Notes under the pieces: generated by a model | The model's database searches: none | What the model saw: the letters and a program-made list of their open reading frames with translations, nothing else | What the model was told of the DNA's origin: nothing | Program-made: the position numbers and the translations under genes | Part shown: piece by piece, positions 12,530-24,542 of the stretch | How positions within the stretch are numbered: the stretch's first letter is position 1 | Layout of the letters: each line of letters opens with the position of its first letter | NCBI GenBank assembly: GCA_003971905.1 | Contig: RSEE01000022.1 | Span: 558,001-622,000 of the forward strand | Origin: Moniliella sp. 'wahieum' | Taxonomy: Eukaryota; Basidiomycota; Moniliellomycetes; Moniliellales; Moniliellaceae | Reading direction: 5' to 3' | DNA: 64,000 nucleotides

Positions 12530-14486
12530 ATGCGTGCTGTTCTCGTCGCTGGAGCAGCCGCATGTGCTGCGCTTGGTGCCCTCGGTCTGCCCGCAGCCCC
12601 GCTCCAAGCCCACATCGTCCCAAGGTCTCCTTCTTCCACACTCGCTGCCCCCACCGCCGATGCTGCGAGCCCCGCCACGACTTTTGCTCCTTTTATGGGC
12701 CCTTCCCCGTTCTTGGATGCCAATGCTTCTCTCACCCTGTCTAGCGACACAACCAACACCAGTGTCACCACAAACATCACCACCAGCACCGCCGATGGGA
12801 GCACGGGCTCAAACACGGGCAGCGCAGGCTCTAGCTCTTCCGACAGTGAGAGCAATAGTGCTTCCGATAACGATGATATGCCCTTCATGGCAGACCAAAT
12901 GTGGAATGCGTCCGTGTATGCATGGATCTGTACATACCCGGTGCCACCATCCCTGGGGCTCGCGCCCAGGACTCGGACAACCAAACAGCCATTACTGCGT
13001 ACGGGGCATGGACGACATGAGTCAAGCCCCGCACTGTTCAACCGTTTTGTCGGGAACGCCGTGAATAATGGAAGCTTTTTGACCGGATGGACTGGCTTGC
13101 CCAACGTACTTGGCTTTGATTTGATGCGAGACGTCCGGGTTGGGGTGCCGGACCAAGATGCCGCCTGCTACCAGCTCGGACGAAGCCGACCCGGACAATT
13201 ACGACTCGGACAGCGAGGACTCGAGCGATGCGGCTGCCAATGTGGCGGCTAAGGGTGCCATCTTTCCTTACTACATCGAGCACGGCAAGAACATGTCTTT
13301 GGTCAAGCGCGCATCGTGGTTATTCCGGTGTGCCTCGCAATCCATGGCAGACAGTCAACGAGGTGCGCAACTCGCTCCTGTGTGCCGCCTTTTCCAACAG
13401 CTCGGAATTGGATCTGTCAGAGGTATTGATCCTTGGCCCCGTCTGGCTGACGCAAGACGATATTAATGCCGGTGCTGGCGGTCCAGAAGACATTTTCTGG
13501 CCCGCAGGCAATGACTGGGGCAACGGGATCCCTCGGCGGGGCCGGGCAATGTGAGCATCAGTGCGTTCAGCGCGCTTGACGCGCTGGTGGACATGTTGTT
13601 TTCCAACTCCAACTTCCCCAGCCTGAATAGCGTGGTCATTGCAGGACACTCCTTGGGCGCAGCTCTGGCTCAGCGGTACGCCAGCATCCGCGCCCCAACC
13701 GACGACGATGATGACCTGATCTACTTTGCCGCCAACCCCTCCGTCTATACTTGGCCCTCTCCCGACCGACCCCGACCACATGCGGGTGGAGGGTGTAACG
13801 GGACTCGCAACGAGTGGCCGTATGGCTATGACCTGAGTCGCAACAACTTGTCTTTGGCTTATGCACCTCTTCCTTCGACCAATCGCTCGGAGCGTGCAGT
13901 GACGGAACAGTCACTTCGTTCCCAATACCTCGGCCGCCAGGTCAACTTTGCCTGTGGGTTGGCGGATAATCTGACTGGCTCGACGCAGTGCCAGGCCATG
14001 TATCAAGGCCTCACACACCTTACCAGGTGCCTACACATGCAGGCCCAAGTTAAAGCCTTCAATGTTTCGACGAACAATACGTGGGTCTATGTGGATGGCA
14101 TAGGTCACAACGAATATCTGGTACGTTCCCCCTCCTCCTCCTCTCCCTCTCCCCGCTCGTTCCACCCACTGGGTTATTACAGTTTGCTAAACCGGTACGG
14201 ATGACAGATGTTCTCGTCGGTTGAAACACAGCAACGACTCTTCATCGACACGCTCAACGTCCGCAAGTCGGCATTCCGATCTACCAACTCATCCAACTCT
14301 TCCGGCACTGGCCTGACGGGAAACGTTAGTGTGTCTGCTAAGCCGGCTGCGCTGCCCACCAGCACTGGCGTTTCCGACGGGTCTCCAACATCCAGCGATG
14401 CATCGGGTTTTGCCTCCCTAGCTCTCGGACAAGTAGCCATCGCGCTGCTTGTTTCTGTGGTGGCAGGACTCGCGACTTTGGCGTAA
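12530..14486 (+). CDS. Secreted, probably GPI-anchored alpha/beta-hydrolase (lipase/esterase-like)
   Basis: The ATG at 12530 starts a clear signal peptide (MRAVLVAGAAACAALGALG). A Ser/Thr-rich linker follows, then a hydrolase-like body whose nucleophile elbow is VVIAGHSLGAALAQRYA (GHSLG, about 13635-13685), with segments ALDALVDMLFSNSNFPSLN before it and VYVDGIGHNEYL after it, the latter offering a late histidine. Several N-x-S/T sites fit secretion. One intron, 14121-14207, leads into a final exon ending GQVAIALLVSVVAGLATLA after a small-residue stretch, the pattern of a GPI-anchor signal. Stop at 14484-14486. At least four frame changes occur between 12.9 and 13.56 kb. Cell-surface location and ester hydrolysis are inferred from these features; the substrate is unknown. 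Confidence 0.75.
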
Positions 14487-15517
14487 CTCTTCCTTTTCTC
14501 TCTCTTTTTTTTCTTCTCACACCGGTTATCAACTTGCTTCACGCGTTATGTCTTTGTTGCACTTTTGTCAATTCACCAGCTCTTTCATCTTCGCCCAACT
14601 ATGTGTCGGCGGTGTCCCTACTTTCTCTTTCTCTTTCCATCCCTCTATTTGCTCGCTCCACCTCGCACGGCCCTGCTCTCTCATCGGCACTGGGGCTTGT
14701 TCTGTGGGTGGTAGTAATCTTTTTTGCCTCCACAGTGCATTGTTCTGTCACGGTCTCCATGCATTGCATACCATGAAATTTTGCCACGGGGGTTTGATCA
14801 TGAAGTACCCACCCTCGGGACTTTAGCTATGACTGAAAACGTTGCAGCTCAGCTAGGTGGAGTCGTCTCGAGATCACAATGATTGTAATGGCCAACAATA
14901 GCCAAAACGATGGCATAACACCTCGGGGGGCGTTCAGCTTCTGGAACTTCATTTTAGTTGCGTTGGCAATGCTCTCAGCGTACTAAGTACTCAGACTGAG
15001 CCCTGATCGCACGGAGCACTCAGGACTAGTACGCAATCAGAGAGCGATACCTACTTGCTAGTAAAGCCGTCCCTGATCATATGCATGTCATGAGATTGCC
15101 GGCGTTGGCCACGTTGCCGCGGGAGGGGGGGGGGGGGGCGGGTGCTGGTGGCAAGTAGAAAGCAACAGCTGGATAACAAAGATGCAATATCTAGAGGCGA
15201 CTAAGACAATGGGGAGAGTTGCATAGAGTGTTGCATCCCGTATACTAACAACGCCCTCTTTCTCAGGAGTCTCTCCTTTTCCTGTGACATGTGCAACGTG
15301 CCATCATGCATCATGCAACGCCAACGGCGGCACCACAGTGGGCAACCAGGGTCCCACCTTTTTCACAACAGTCTCGCTCGCTCAAGCTATTATACCACCC
15401 TCGGACCCTCCGAATTTCGCTGGCAACACCTGTTTTAAACCATGACGGTTCTCCTTTCTTAGTGGCAGCTTTTCCTCATTTTCACCTCCATCTTTCCATC
15501 CTGGAACCTCTTCTACC
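14487..15517. other. Intergenic spacer with poly-G tract
   Basis: No supported gene. A pyrimidine-rich 3' UTR-like stretch follows the hydrolase stop. An uninterrupted run of 14 G lies at about 15125-15138. The words TGTGACATGTGCAACG and ATCATGCATCATGC at about 15282-15318, a common intergenic motif here, precede the next gene by about 200 bp. Confidence 0.5.
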
Positions 15518-16953
15518 ATGTCCAAGACAGAATCCAAGTTTGGCCTTTCCACCCTCCTCCGCCCCATTCATGGAAGGAGAGCCAGCTCTTTTTCGCGAGC
15601 ACCTTCCTCCCCCTCATCGCGCAAAGGGCGGAAAGAAGAACGGGAAGACGGTACCTATCCCACCCCCGTTTCGCTCACCACGTTTCGTCCTTTGCCTTAT
15701 GGGTTGGAACGTAATGTGGCCATTGCCTTGGGCGAAGATGCAAGCACGGCTTGTGGGCGGCGGAGCCAACGGTACGGGGTCAGAACAATCAATTTCTCTA
15801 TCGCGACTTTGCAGGTGCGTATACCTCGATATCTTTTCCCACGACCACCGCGTCCCGTCTTCGTCCATTCGCTCACCTAAACGGGATATTCTTTGGCCAT
15901 TTCAGAGCGCAACGAGTTCCGCGAGCTGCTGGATCCCTTGACTCCGTCAGCCGAGGGAGACCGGTCGGGCAGAAGTGATGAGCAATTTTCGCCATTGCCC
16001 AACTCGGCGCTTGCACCACTATCCAACAGCCAACCCGGATCGGTGTCAGGAGGATGCAGCCCTCCTGCCTTTGGTGCATCCTTTACCTTCTCGGGTGTAC
16101 CTTACGTGCCTCGGAGGGCCAGCATGCCCCCGCCGCCCCTTGCTTTTGACGACGCCTTCCTTCCCCTTTCTACTTCTGACCTAGACCAGCTCCCGACGTC
16201 ACGTCCACTGCGATCTCTCTCTTCTTCTAGCCTCCCCGACAAGGAAGAGTACCGATCCCTACCTTTGGTACACTCATCGTTGTTGGACACCTTCAACCCG
16301 AAGAGGAGGGACCAAGGGCCGATCACGGCCCAGCGCGGCGCTGGTGAACTTCAATTCCGAGGGAGGCGAGTGCGGCGTGTAGGTGCAGATGGGGGTGGGG
16401 GATGGGGTGGGAGGGTGAATCCAATGCTTGCGGGAGTAGCTGATACCCTTCCACAATACATGATTGATGCCTTGATGGCGTGCTCCATGAGCGAGCCCAC
16501 TGTGGTCCCGGCTGAATCGCCTCCTCCCCCTTATTCCTGCCAGCAAGAGGAGTTGAACAACACGAGTGACCGGCCCCCCGGACCAGTTCGGTTCCTCGAC
16601 CAGACCAACAGCGATGGTGCCCTCCCCACTCACAGCCCACTCTGGCTCTACCTCCTGGGCGTCATGTGCCTTCGCAGCAATACGCACCCACTTCGGACTC
16701 GGAGAGGGACCATGGTGAAACCGAGGGCTCCTTGACGAATGCGCCGATATGGTTCCGTCCTACCTTTGCTTCTCGCCGAGCACGATCTCGATTAGCAGAA
16801 GGAAAATCTTCCCTTCCGTCTTCTTCGTCCCCTTCCCCATTTTGGCGGACGCGGCCGTCAGCCCCTGCAAGTCCGACCAGGACCGACACAGTCTCCCACA
16901 CTGCTGTCGTGCCTTCGGCCATGGTTACCCTCAATGGGTATGCCTTGCTGTGA
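15518..16953 (+). CDS. Hypothetical Ser/Pro-rich protein with a PPxY motif
   Basis: Not recognised. The ATG at 15518 (ctaccATG) starts MSKTESKFGLSTLLRPIHGR, a basic Ser-rich N-terminus. A plausible intron is 15815-15905 (gtgcgt to ttcag), after which ERNEFRELLDPLTPSAEGD begins a long, probably disordered region rich in Ser, Pro and Leu. SPPPPYSCQ at about 16515-16540 contains a PPPY motif of the type bound by WW domains, for example of Rsp5-like ubiquitin ligases. The likely C-terminus, after a frame change near 16.65 kb, is the Ser/Arg-rich stretch ending at 16953. Coding status rests on the ordered start, the splice sites and the biased composition. An adaptor for ubiquitination is possible but only inferred. 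Confidence 0.5.
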
Positions 16954-17538
16954 GGAACGCACACGCTACCTCCCTCAGCTGGCGACGGCAAGTCACATCT
17001 AACTGCATGTGGTCTACAGGACGTGTACCACCCCCCTCCTCACACACTCTCTGAACTAGTAATAATGAGACCGCCATTTCACGGGTACACGCTATTTTGG
17101 GTCTCTCTGCGGACGCTGGTTGGACAGGAAGAGAGGGGTTGCACTATGTGCCGTATAAAAGGGTCGCCCTGGTTGATCTCCTCTGCCAACCTATAGACTG
17201 GATGGAACGGTGGGTACTAGGGCGAGGGTAAGGGCGGTGCAAGTAAGCGGGAGATATATATACACGTAGCAATGAACGTCACGCATTCATCCCATATCCA
17301 ACGCAATCGGTAAGGTTTCAATTTATCATCAGCGCATCAGCAATCCTCAAGGCCAGTAGGTATCCGTGCTACGTGTCGAGGCGCTGCCCGAGCTTGGGGA
17401 GTGGCGTAGGGAGTGTAGCAAGCTCAGGTGGAGCCCCCCCAAGCGCACCGCGCTTTGCCTCGGTCGAGCTGGCGCCTGCTGGTGCCAACGCCCAATACGA
17501 TCCACCACCCATCCTCCCCCTTCCCCCTTTCCGGACGG
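16954..17538. other. Intergenic spacer between convergent genes
   Basis: About 590 bp with no supported gene. It contains GTATAAAAGG at about 17153 and a TATATATA run near 17260. These resemble TATA elements, but no supported gene follows on the plus strand, so their meaning is unclear. Confidence 0.4.
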
Positions 17539-18466
17539 CTACAAGGCACGCAGGCGTATCCCCGCACTGGCAGCTGCCAAGCCAGCCACCACTGCATCCT
17601 CCACACTCTTCCGCCCGCGCCACGGCGCGGGCACCAAGCCTTCCGGTACGCCGTGCAGCTCCACCGCGACGGCCAGCGTGTCCCCTGCTAACGCCAGCAC
17701 CGTCCCCCATCCGTCGCCTCGTTTCCTTGCGAGGCCCATCCATGCCGGGACGAGTGCCAAGGCTGCGAATCTGGTGGGTTAGTGTGGTCAGGTGGTCCGG
17801 CCTCGGTCGGTCAGCATGCCAAAACCCGCTCGGGCCCCACAAGCAAATCCAAATTTCTCTAACGCACCCAATACTGCTTCGCTCGGCTTTCTCCCCCCAT
17901 TCGTGCACGCTGTGCGCGAGCCACTTGGTGCCCTCGCTCCGGCCCCGGGCTCGCCGATGATGTAATGCAAATGCAGCATCAGCCCAGCCACAGTCAACCC
18001 GAGTGCGGCTACCTCCAACACCTCGGCGCTCCAAGCCAGCTGCTCTCCGACCCAGTCCAACCAGGACTCCGTGCTCCTCGTTCTTTTCACCCGGTGCATC
18101 GGCGTCTTTGTGGCCAGAGCGAGCGTGCCGCGCCTGCTCCACCCACTCTGCCACTACAAGTGACATGCGCAGTGTCGCCACCGCATGGGCGGAGGAGAGC
18201 AGCGCCCAGCCCACTTGTCGCCTCACAGCCTTGGCTGTGCCTCGTCCGGGGGGCACGAGTTTCCCGCACGAATGGCCAAGCGAGAGCAGCGCAGGAAGGA
18301 GCACAAGTGCGTTGGCACGCGCTTCGGGGGACAGGGCGGCGAGACGCGCAAGTAGGGTGCGCCGGCGGAGGGGTGGAGCAGGAGATCTGGGCGGCAGCGG
18401 CGGCTCCTCGGACGTGTGCCGGGCGGCAGAGAGCGCTGGGGCAAGCGAAGGCTGGGCAGGGGTCAT
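17539..18466 (-). CDS. Predicted membrane protein, weakly Pex11-like
   Basis: The ATG at 18466 starts MTPAQPSLAPALSAAR, followed by hydrophobic or amphipathic segments RTLLARLAALSPEARANALV, WALLSSAHAVATLRMSLVVA, SAEVLEVAALGLTVAGLMLH and, near the end, VVAGLAAASAGIRLRAL. Length, basic character and the order of amphipathic helices recall fungal Pex11 peroxisome-division proteins, but no diagnostic motif was seen, so the name is tentative. The frame changes near 18.08 and 17.77 kb; the stop used here (17539-17541) is in the frame carrying the last hydrophobic segment, while an alternative frame would run to 17369. It could equally be another small integral membrane protein. Confidence 0.4.
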
Positions 18467-19886
18467 GGTGCAGGGCGGGCATGCACACGGGCAGGTGGTG
18501 GTGGGAATGAGAGCAAGGCGCGGTGGGATGGGGTACTCGGGGGTGAAGCGTGAAGGGGGAAGGGGGACAGTAGCGCGGAAAAGCTTGAAGGCGAGGGCAA
18601 AGCAAGCGGCGGGAAACGGAGCGAGGGCAGCCAGCTGCGATACTGGTGATTGCGACACGGCGCACCAGCGCGTGGGCGCTTGGGCACATATAAGTCCCAC
18701 CCGAATGGGCCTGTGCTGGGCGGCTGGCGCGCTTACCGCTTACCGGCTGCTGACGGTACATACACGGATTGAATATGAACATTGCACATTGATTTGCTCC
18801 GTAATCGGGTAACCCTACCCCAATGCGTAACCCCTCTCTGCTGTAAGGCCTGTGAAAGCCAGTGGGCGTAGGCGCAGTCCCAGAATCGCACCCATCTCCC
18901 CACCACAACATTCCACCACGGGTGCACCAGTGCAAACGAGGTGGGGCACAGGGAAGAGCGTGGACTGAAGGGGCACGTGGGCCAAAAGAATATCCGGAAA
19001 AAGGGGAGTTGTAGTACAATAAGCTCTAGCTCAGGTGCCCACACGCCCTTGCGGTGCTGGGGATGTATATACCCATCAAGTTGTTGTGAGCATCATGAAG
19101 ATAGAGAGGAGCGCGAGCTGTTTGCCACCTTATTCCAGAGGTGATGCCAACTCCTCAATCACGTCTCGCAGCACTCACGGTGCCTGTCTCTCAGTCAGTA
19201 CTGCCACAGCTTCAGCTCCGGCTGCAGCAATCTCTGCTTGCGCGTGCCTATCTGCGGGTTCGTTCCTCCCAGCTTCGTCCCCGTCGGCCGAAGAGGCGAT
19301 TCATGTGTGGCGCAGTTGCAAAACGTAATACTTGGGCAGATCTGGCATCATGAGTTTACACGATCGTAAGATACGGTGGATCCGACGTCAGGTCTGGGAG
19401 CTGGGCTTCCCCTAGTCGTCTGGGCCGCCTCTGTGGCGCATGTATCTTCAGACACACAGGAGCAGCAAAGGAAGTAAGACACACGTGTGGGGCGTACGCG
19501 CTGTTAGGGAATGAAACGCAAGATTGTGAGTTTCTGCGATAGGTATATGGGGCCGGGGGAAGGACGGGGCGACAGGCGTGACGGTAGAACACCGCACTGG
19601 GAGTAGCAGGACAGCGTCAACCATCATACTTGGCTGTGGCGGCCCTGTTTTGTGGTTGAGGCGCGTCATGTGGGAGGCGAGAATGGATGGGATGGTGTAG
19701 CAGAGCACCAGAACCATTTCCTAAGGCTTATATTAGGGATCAGGGATGGGTAATATACAGCGGCGGCGCTCTGTCAAGCAGGGTGCGCTCGACGGGGTGA
19801 GATCGCCGTGGACAACGAAGCCTTGGCGTGCATCGACGCAAGAGGCGAAGAAGCACTTGGTTCATGATAGATTGAATGTATTGGAG
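18467..19886. other. Intergenic region, nothing convincing
   Basis: About 1.4 kb without a supportable gene. Open frames on the minus strand (for example 18733-19044) show no domain or splice structure. Confidence 0.4.
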
Positions 19887-20150
19887 CTACATGTGGTCGT
19901 GGTTGATCAATGCTCTCATCAAGCTGTCCTGGTGCTCAAATACCAGCCAGAGTCGGGTGCCGTTACAAAGAAAAACTTGCAATTGCACCCAACCAATCGC
20001 GTTTGCCTTGCCGACGGTCTGAAAGTTCCCGGCCTGACGGAACGCCTCGTAACGCATGGTCTTGTCTGTGCCTCTCACCTTGATCGCAACCGGCTGGTTA
20101 GTCACCGTGGCCAGCGTCTTGAATGTAGTGTCCTCAGTTGTACTTGCCAT
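19887..20150 (-). CDS. Small hypothetical protein, possibly the last exon of a longer gene
   Basis: An 87-codon frame starts at an ATG (MASTTEDTTFKTLATVTNQP) and contains NFQTVGKANAIGWVQLQVFL, which has normal protein-like composition. Just upstream, 20160-20300, another minus-strand frame reads SLADEEHDDLLQLDYLVDIS, also protein-like, so the two pieces may be one gene split by an intron or an indel. The alternating hydrophobic pattern (LDYLVDISGFLVVV) recalls an OB-fold strand, but no family could be named. Confidence 0.3.
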   Translation of the reverse strand: MASTTEDTTFKTLATVTNQPVAIKVRGTDKTMRYEAFRQAGNFQTVGKANAIGWVQLQVFLCNGTRLWLVFEHQDSLMRALINHDHM

Positions 20151-20302
20151 GACGGCCGACGGTAATCATGCACCAGAACAACATGTGTCCAAGTCCACCC
20201 CTTTGATATGTGCCTAACCACGACCAGGAAGCCACTAATGTCGACAAGATAGTCCAATTGCAACAGGTCGTCATGCTCTTCATCTGCCAAAGAGAACTGC
20301 AC

Positions 20303-21826
20303 ACTTCAAAGTCAGCTGGCCTAAGTAGTATGTTAACATTGAATGGGAGCCTAGTGGACTTGTGGTATCGTCTAGTCCGTGGGGGTGGCGGGGTGCAGTT
20401 GGGACCAACAAACAAGTCAAAGCTCCGGACTATAGATAGGGTTCGGATTGGTCAAACATAAAGCCGACATGGTTCGCGTGGTGCCTTTTTACGCGGGTTC
20501 GCCTGCGTCAGTTCCCGCCATATCGCTGTCGCGTTCGCGCCATTCAGAGAGGCAGGTGTGGTGTGAGGGTGGTGGAAGTGGTGAGCGATTGAAGTAATCT
20601 GCCTCGACGGCTGCTCACACAGACAGACGAGTGCACCACGGCATGGAAGGGTATTTGGTGTTTTAAAGCTCCGATCCATCACCAGCCCCAACGCGAAACT
20701 ACTGGGAGTCGTCCTTCGGTTCCCCAAGGGATTGTATCCCCAAACCGTAGGGACCTCTGGCGCCCGCCCGTGACACGGAGCTTCGACAGCAGTTGCGGTG
20801 GCAGCCGGTCTGATTAACCCTACGTTGAATATGGACCCTCCTTCCCCGCCGTAGACGTCAGCAAAACGAGGCGACGGCACCATGAACTGAGTTGAGTCGG
20901 GTGGTGCCGCAACGCGTGACATGCATGACAGCGCGGTGTGATGCGTGTGATATGTGATACCCAGAGCACGTGACATGCAACATTCCTGCGACGATCATAT
21001 ACGCGCTACGAAGCGAGAGGCCGACGCTTGCCCCTCGCGCTGGCCGATCTGGTCCTGCTGAGCCGTGCCGCGCTGTTGGGTTCCCTTGTGGGGCGCCAGT
21101 GTGCAGCGGGGCGGGCGCGTGGGGACGCGGTGGCAGCAGGTGGCCGCAGGTGGCTGCCCAGGAGCGGCCGCCTGCCGACCTAGTGGCGCCTGCAATGATC
21201 GACACAGCGACACTGCTCCTGTGCTGAGAGTCTACACCGCTCCCCAAGCTGGCGCCATGCGAGCAGCCGAGGGCCAAAGGAACACTGGCCGGAGGGGAGC
21301 CCTCTGCTTGGGGTCCATCGTGCGCCGCCGAGCCAAACGCAGCACGCGCGCAACTCCGCCCCGCTGGGGGCACGGGGCCAGTGCTGCATCTGGTCCCCAC
21401 CGGCCGCACGGGGCAGCGCTGGGCGCTGGCGGCGCACGGCAGCACTCTGGCTGCTCTGGCTTGGCGGCGCTTCTGCACGCTTCTGCTGGCTGGTGCGTGC
21501 TGGTGCGCACGACGCTTGCTCTGGCTTGCGGGGTGGCTGCGTACGTACGCACCGTCGAGCTCGGCGGCTGGCAGCAGAGAGCAGAGAGCGCAGGTAGATC
21601 GCTGCCCACCGCCCCTTCTCCTCCTCCCCGCCCCGTCCCCGCCGTCCTTGCGTGTGCGCTGCGCATTCAACCCAGCCTTGCTGCCACCCTGTCTGGCCGG
21701 CCCAGCCCATCCCACTCTTTTGCCCACCGCCTACACCTCCTCCCCACCACCCCACCCCCGTTGCGCCTGCGCACACCCAACCGACTGTCTCCCCTCCTTT
21801 CCCGCTCCTGTCCCCCGCTCCCCACC
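20303..21826. other. Intergenic region upstream of the membrane-protein gene
   Basis: About 1.5 kb. GC-rich from 21.0 kb onward with overlapping open frames on both strands but no recognisable protein. CACGTGACATG and related words occur at about 20915-20975. Confidence 0.4.
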
Positions 21827-23510
21827 ATGGACGCCCTCAACCAGCTTCACGCCCACCGCCAGCGCCGGTACACCACGCTCGCCCGGCCCCGCCGCGAGGC
21901 AGCGGCTGCTGCCGATCCCCCGTCCTCGGACCCCCTCCCGGATCCGTCCTCCCGTCCTGTCGCCTCCGACAAGCCGTCGCCCTCGGCCACCTCGGCCCCC
22001 CATGCGTCGAAGGACCCGGCCTCCTCACCCCCCCGGCTCCTTCGTCCCCCGCCCCCTCATCAGAGGATCCCGGTATGTCGTTACGCCTTGCTCCTCGCTC
22101 CTGCGTGAGGCCGTCAACGGCCCGCCGTGTCCGTTTTGCACCAATGATGACTGATCCATTTCCGTTTTTATTCTTCCCAGCTTCAACTCCCCCAGTTGCT
22201 TCCTCCAAGTCTGATGCCATTCCCAGCCATGATGGCTCTAGTACGGGTGCGAGTGCAAGCGCGAGTGCAATCCCAAGTCCCAGCGCGAGCGACAACCCAT
22301 CCAGCCTGCCTGTACCAAGCATCAGCTTACCCTCCAGCCTCCCGGTTTCGGACTCCCTCAGCAATTTCTTGCCCCCTCTGTCCAGCTCTTCTTCTATTCC
22401 TGCCCTCTCCTCCACGCTAACTTCAAGCGTGCTCCCAACCTCTAGTCGTCATTGCTTGCCTCATCCAGCAGCATGCCCACCAGTTCCTCGCTTCCTTTGA
22501 GCTGACACCCTTTTCGTCCGACATTTCAAGTTCGCTTCCGTCGTCTGCCTCGTTGGTCTCCTTCTCGGCGCCCAGCATTCACACTGTCACGACAGGTGCA
22601 GAGGCTTCATCTTCGTCGGCCTTGCCTTCCGCCACCTCTACCAACAATCACAACGCCTTGGGTGTTGGGCCCATTGTTGGAATTGCCGTCGGTGGCGCAG
22701 TGGGGCTGGTTGCCGTGATTGCGATCCTAGCTTGTCTCCTGCGTCGGTCCAAGCGCGAACGGGATGCCAACAATCCCTTTGACAATCCCTTTGACAAAGA
22801 CCTTCTCCGTCGTCAGAGCGCACGCCTGCCCGACACTTTCCTCGATGACACGGATGCGTCGCCCGAGATGATGCAACACAACCTGCAAGACCCAGCAGGC
22901 CGCACAGACGAGTACGGCCGTCAAGATGAGTACGGCCACATGGACGAGTACGGCCACCCATCCAGGCTACCGAGCAGGGCTATGGAGGTTACCCGCAGTA
23001 CCCGCAGGCAGCCTATGGTTCCGACCTCGCTTCGGGCCCTGAAACGTTGGGTGCCCACGACGTGAATATGGCGGATCCTATGCCCATTTGGACCGTGCCC
23101 GCGGGAACGACGCATACGACTCGAGCGGCGGCTACGACTATACCGGCCGCCGTGGCAACCAAGAGTACGGTTCAAACGCGGGTCAGGACTATGGGGCGCA
23201 GTACTCCAACGCCGACCATGGGTACGGGGCGTACGGTTCGAGTGCTGCCCTGGCCCCAGCTGCCACCTCGGGCAACCTCGCACGGAGCCGGTCAGATGCC
23301 TCCCAAAGTTCAGGCACCAAGCCCACCAACTCCTCTGAGCGCGACTCAGCTGCGTGGGACGGGATGATGACGGATGGACCGATGCCCAACCCGTTTGATC
23401 GGTACGACGATGGTCCGCAACAACAGTCGTACGAGTACGACTACTCGTACAACCCGCATGCTACGTTCCCGCATGCTGGAATGCATTCGGACGATGCGTA
23501 CGGACACTGA
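21827..23510 (+). CDS. Single-pass membrane protein with Ser/Thr/Pro-rich ectodomain
   Basis: The ATG at 21827 (ccaccATGg, a good fungal context) starts MDALNQLHAHRQRRYTTLAR. An intron at 22073-22180 (gtatgt to cccag) leads into about 120 residues dominated by Ser, Pro and Ala, a mucin-like stalk. A strong transmembrane segment GIAVGGAVGLVAVIAILACL at about 22678-22740 is followed by the basic stop-transfer RRSKRER. The cytoplasmic tail has the repeats NPFDNPFD (NPF endocytosis-type motifs) and DEYGRQDEYGHMDEYGHP, then a Tyr/Gly/Asp-rich end. The layout resembles fungal stress sensors or adhesion-type surface proteins, but no Wsc or other ectodomain was seen and no cleavable signal peptide is obvious. 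At least three frame changes occur. Function unknown; plasma-membrane location inferred. Confidence 0.65.
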
Positions 23511-24542
23511 TCGTCCCCACTCCCCTCCTTTCCTCTTGCCTTTGTTCCTCCTTTTTCATCCACTTGCCCCTCGCTATATCCTTTCCTCCTTTTTTCCATT
23601 TTGTTGCCTCCCACCAGCCTGCAGCTCGGATGCTCTGTCGCTAGATGATACCCCAACCTAGCGTCATTCCTCGTTCTTTAAATCCCTCCCCTTCCCCGCC
23701 TTGCTCTTTCCACATACCTTTTCCATATTGATTTTTTTGTCTCAGACCCCTCCCCCCCCCCACCCACCTACCCACCTTTCGGCCCGGGCTCTTCTCTTTG
23801 ATGCTCCTATCTTGGCTGCTGGTGGCCGTTGCTCACGTCGCGCCTCCTCGTTGCCTTGCGCTTTTTGTGAGGGAGGGGTGGAGCCCGGTTCCGCCCCTCT
23901 CCGTCCTCCGTTTCTTGGATCGCATTCACCCACCTCTCCATCCGGTCATGGCTCGTGGGTTCCTGCCGATTTCTTGTTCTTCCCTGCCGACCTACTATTG
24001 CGTGTTGGCTTGGTAACGTATAAAAACCCCTTGAAAAGGTACACGTCACGCCAGCGCCCTTGCCTGTAGTGATGATGGGAAGGACAGGACAATCAGAGCC
24101 ATGGGTGCTGCTCGCATGGTGGAGGGACTCCGATTCGGGTAGCCAGATAGACCTGTTCTGGGAGGGGTAGCCAGAACCGCCGCCTGTACGACTGCGGATG
24201 GGGGTCTGCATGCAGTCTGGTTGGGGAGCCAAATGGACAGAAGGCATGCATCTGCTCCAGGGCGGACGTGATGCGTGACGCACGCTTGAGGCCCGAAGCG
24301 CCATACAAGTTTCAAAACATGCCCCAGCCACTTCGCGCCTCGCATAAGAGCCCGCCCCCCACGTCGGTGCAAAAAATCCGCGACCCACGATGCATTCCGC
24401 CCATCGCTGGTTCCGCCATTTTTTTTCGGGCGGCTCACGACAAAGCAGCCCAAACGGGGCCAGAGGCGAAAGCCCCGCTGCTGTGCCTGTCCACCTCGGG
24501 CTCCCCGCCACCACCTCTTCTGCGCTGGCACTGGCACACACC
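23511..24542. other. Intergenic region between the membrane-protein gene and ENP2
   Basis: Begins with a CT-rich 3' UTR-like stretch (about 23515-23780). No supported gene. The last 200 bp before the ENP2 start would contain its promoter; no TATA box was recognised. Confidence 0.45.
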
